Shown here one piece after another: positions 5,235 to 6,283 of a stretch of 6,283 nucleotides of DNA; the stretch's first letter is position 1, and the number at the start of each line of letters is the position of its first letter. The notes under the pieces are model-generated. The model ran no database searches and was not told the origin of the DNA. It saw nothing but the letters and a program-made list of their open reading frames with translations. Location of the stretch: positions 1 through 6,283 of the forward strand of contig JAQGNA010000489.1 in NCBI GenBank assembly GCA_028292075.1, given 5' to 3'. Made by a program: the position numbers and the translations under genes. The stretch is from Rhodoferax sp. (lineage in GTDB: Bacteria; Pseudomonadota; Gammaproteobacteria; Burkholderiales; Burkholderiaceae).

Positions 5235-6212
5235 CTATTTCCTTTTGGCTTCCATCGCCGCTCGCATTGCCGGCAGCGCCGCACGCATGGCAAGCCGCCC
5301 GGCCTCGATGGAGCGCAAGCGCGCATTGAAGTCGGCGCTTTGGACGCCTTTCAGCTCCGGTCGAACGACGACGTCGGCGTCACGCAGTTCGTAGCCGTTG
5401 ATCGTTTTGCCCATGATCGCGAACGTCTGCAGCAGGATCTGCAGCGTGTCGCCGGCCAGGTTGCCTTCGGGAGGGCTCGAGATGTCCACCGCCACCACCA
5501 GTTCCGCGCCCATCTGTCGCGCGAACCGCACCGGTACCGGCGACACCAGCCCGCCGTCTACATATTCGTGGCCGGAAATCTTCACCGGCATGAAGACTGC
5601 GGGCACTGCGCTGGAGGCGCGCACCGCGGTGCCGGTGTCGCCTCGCTGAAACAGCACGCCCTGTCCGCTGTTGAGGTCGGTTGCGACGATGCCGAGCGGC
5701 AGCGGCATGTCCTGGATCAGCTTGCCGCCGAGCTGGGCGTTGACATAACGGGCCAGCGCCTCGCCGCGCAGCATGCCGCGGCTGAAGATGGGCAGCGTCC
5801 AGTCGGTGAATGCGGCCTCTTCCATGGTCTGGGCCACCTGCAGCATCTGCGCGCTGTTCTTGCCGCTGGCATAGAGCGCCGCGACAAGGCTGCCGGCCGA
5901 GGTGCCCACCACGAGGTCGGGACGAATGCCGGCTTCTTCGAGCACCTGGATCACGCCGACATGGGCGAACCCGCGGGCGGCACCGCCGCCCAGCGCCAGG
6001 CCGATCCGCGGCAGACGCGGCGCCGCGCTTGGTATCGCCACCGGAGGAACGGCAGGGGCGGTGATGGGCGGCGCCGACGTGCAAGCGGCCAGCACCATGG
6101 CGGCCAGACCGGCCAACAAGGCACGGCATAGGTTTCTGAGGCGAGATGAGGCTGACGTTGCGAGCTGGAAGCGCATGAAAGCAAAACAGTGGGAAGCGAT
6201 GTTCATGGGCAC
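5235..6212 (-). CDS. Patatin-like phospholipase lipoprotein (RssA-like)
   Basis: A patatin-fold lipid acyl hydrolase, 325 residues from the GTG at 6212. Catalytic parts are intact: the oxyanion loop GGGAARG (75-81), the nucleophile elbow GTSAGS with Ser105, and the DGG motif with Asp219 forming the Ser-Asp dyad. An RAS-S-AVPAVFMPV segment (198-210) precedes the DGG as in RssA-type proteins. The N-terminus holds basic residues, a hydrophobic stretch and the lipobox LAAC with Cys44, so the protein is probably lipid-anchored, followed by a Pro/Ala-rich linker (47-66). The start is unclear: GTG 6212, ATG 6206 or ATG 6176. The last gives the tidiest lipoprotein signal (Cys at residue 32). None has a Shine-Dalgarno; the DNA before 6212 is pyrimidine-rich. 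It converges on the phasin gene. The substrate is unknown; a role in PHB turnover is speculative, and the envelope location argues against it. Confidence 0.92.
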   Translation of the reverse strand: MPMNIASHCFAFMRFQLATSASSRLRNLCRALLAGLAAMVLAACTSAPPITAPAVPPVAIPSAAPRLPRIGLALGGGAARGFAHVGVIQVLEEAGIRPDLVVGTSAGSLVAALYASGKNSAQMLQVAQTMEEAAFTDWTLPIFSRGMLRGEALARYVNAQLGGKLIQDMPLPLGIVATDLNSGQGVLFQRGDTGTAVRASSAVPAVFMPVKISGHEYVDGGLVSPVPVRFARQMGAELVVAVDISSPPEGNLAGDTLQILLQTFAIMGKTINGYELRDADVVVRPELKGVQSADFNARLRSIEAGRLAMRAALPAMRAAMEAKRK

Positions 6213-6283
6213 GGAGGTGGGGGGTGGGGAAAAACGGGGCGCGGCAAGCGGCCACCGCCATTCTCTCCCGGTCGAGCAAGGCC
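6213..6283. other. Region upstream of the patatin-like gene
   Basis: The last 71 bases should hold the translation start region of the patatin-like gene on the minus strand. They include a purine-rich plus strand (6213-6239: GGAGGTGGGGGGTGGGG followed by an A-run), so the mRNA leader is C/T-rich and has no Shine-Dalgarno. No clear promoter or partial gene is recognised. Confidence 0.4.

Noticed and set aside
5340..6131. 263-codon plus-strand frame opposite the patatin-like gene
   Set aside because: It is antisense to a gene with an intact Ser-Asp catalytic dyad; it has no motif and His/Arg/Gln-rich noise composition.
1..6283. A new defence, mobile or biosynthetic multi-gene system
   Set aside because: All genes but the repeat protein belong to known housekeeping, storage or stress families. 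There are no recombinases, terminal repeats, nuclease or toxin modules, and composition shows no visible island boundary.

Overview
This is a GC-rich chromosomal window with dense housekeeping and storage or stress genes. It most likely comes from a betaproteobacterium of the order Burkholderiales, and the phasin, CsbD, HDAC-like and NAPRTase sequences look Comamonadaceae-like (Variovorax/Acidovorax/Hydrogenophaga type). That placement rests on recognising protein families and on codon and GC character; no database search was run. I see no mobile element, CRISPR array, tRNA or rRNA.

Layout from left to right. (1) Positions 1-1610, minus strand: pncB (nicotinate phosphoribosyltransferase, NAD salvage) reads leftward into the start of a membrane ion transporter, probably a sodium:proton antiporter of the CitMHS-like group. 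The two share a 4-base ATGA overlap, and the transporter runs off the window edge. (2) Positions 1611-1902: divergent regulatory region. (3) Positions 1903-2774, plus strand: a CsbD-family stress protein followed by a secreted protein built from three gap-free 24-residue repeats, each with a C-x10-C pair. A UUCG hairpin and then a strong intrinsic terminator follow. (4) Positions 2859-4339, minus strand: a class-IV-like histone deacetylase family amidohydrolase, coupled by another ATGA overlap to a hotdog-fold acyl-CoA thioesterase. The plus-strand terminator of block 3 lies inside the 3' coding end of the thioesterase. (5) Positions 4340-4543: divergent regulatory region with a near-consensus sigma70 promoter. 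It is flanked by two 15-bp palindromes of the form TGYTGC-N3-GCARCA that look like operators for PhaR, the polyhydroxybutyrate regulator. (6) Positions 4544-5089, plus strand: a phasin (PHB granule surface protein) with its own GCAA-tetraloop terminator. (7) Positions 5235-6212, minus strand: a patatin-like phospholipase with a lipoprotein signal peptide.

Functionally the window combines NAD salvage, a stress-type gene pair and PHB storage. The best-supported regulatory story is phasin control by a granule-sensing repressor through paired operators around the promoter. The least described protein is the three-repeat cysteine protein next to csbD. No obviously new multi-gene system is present; the findings are regulatory architecture and one unusual small repeat protein.
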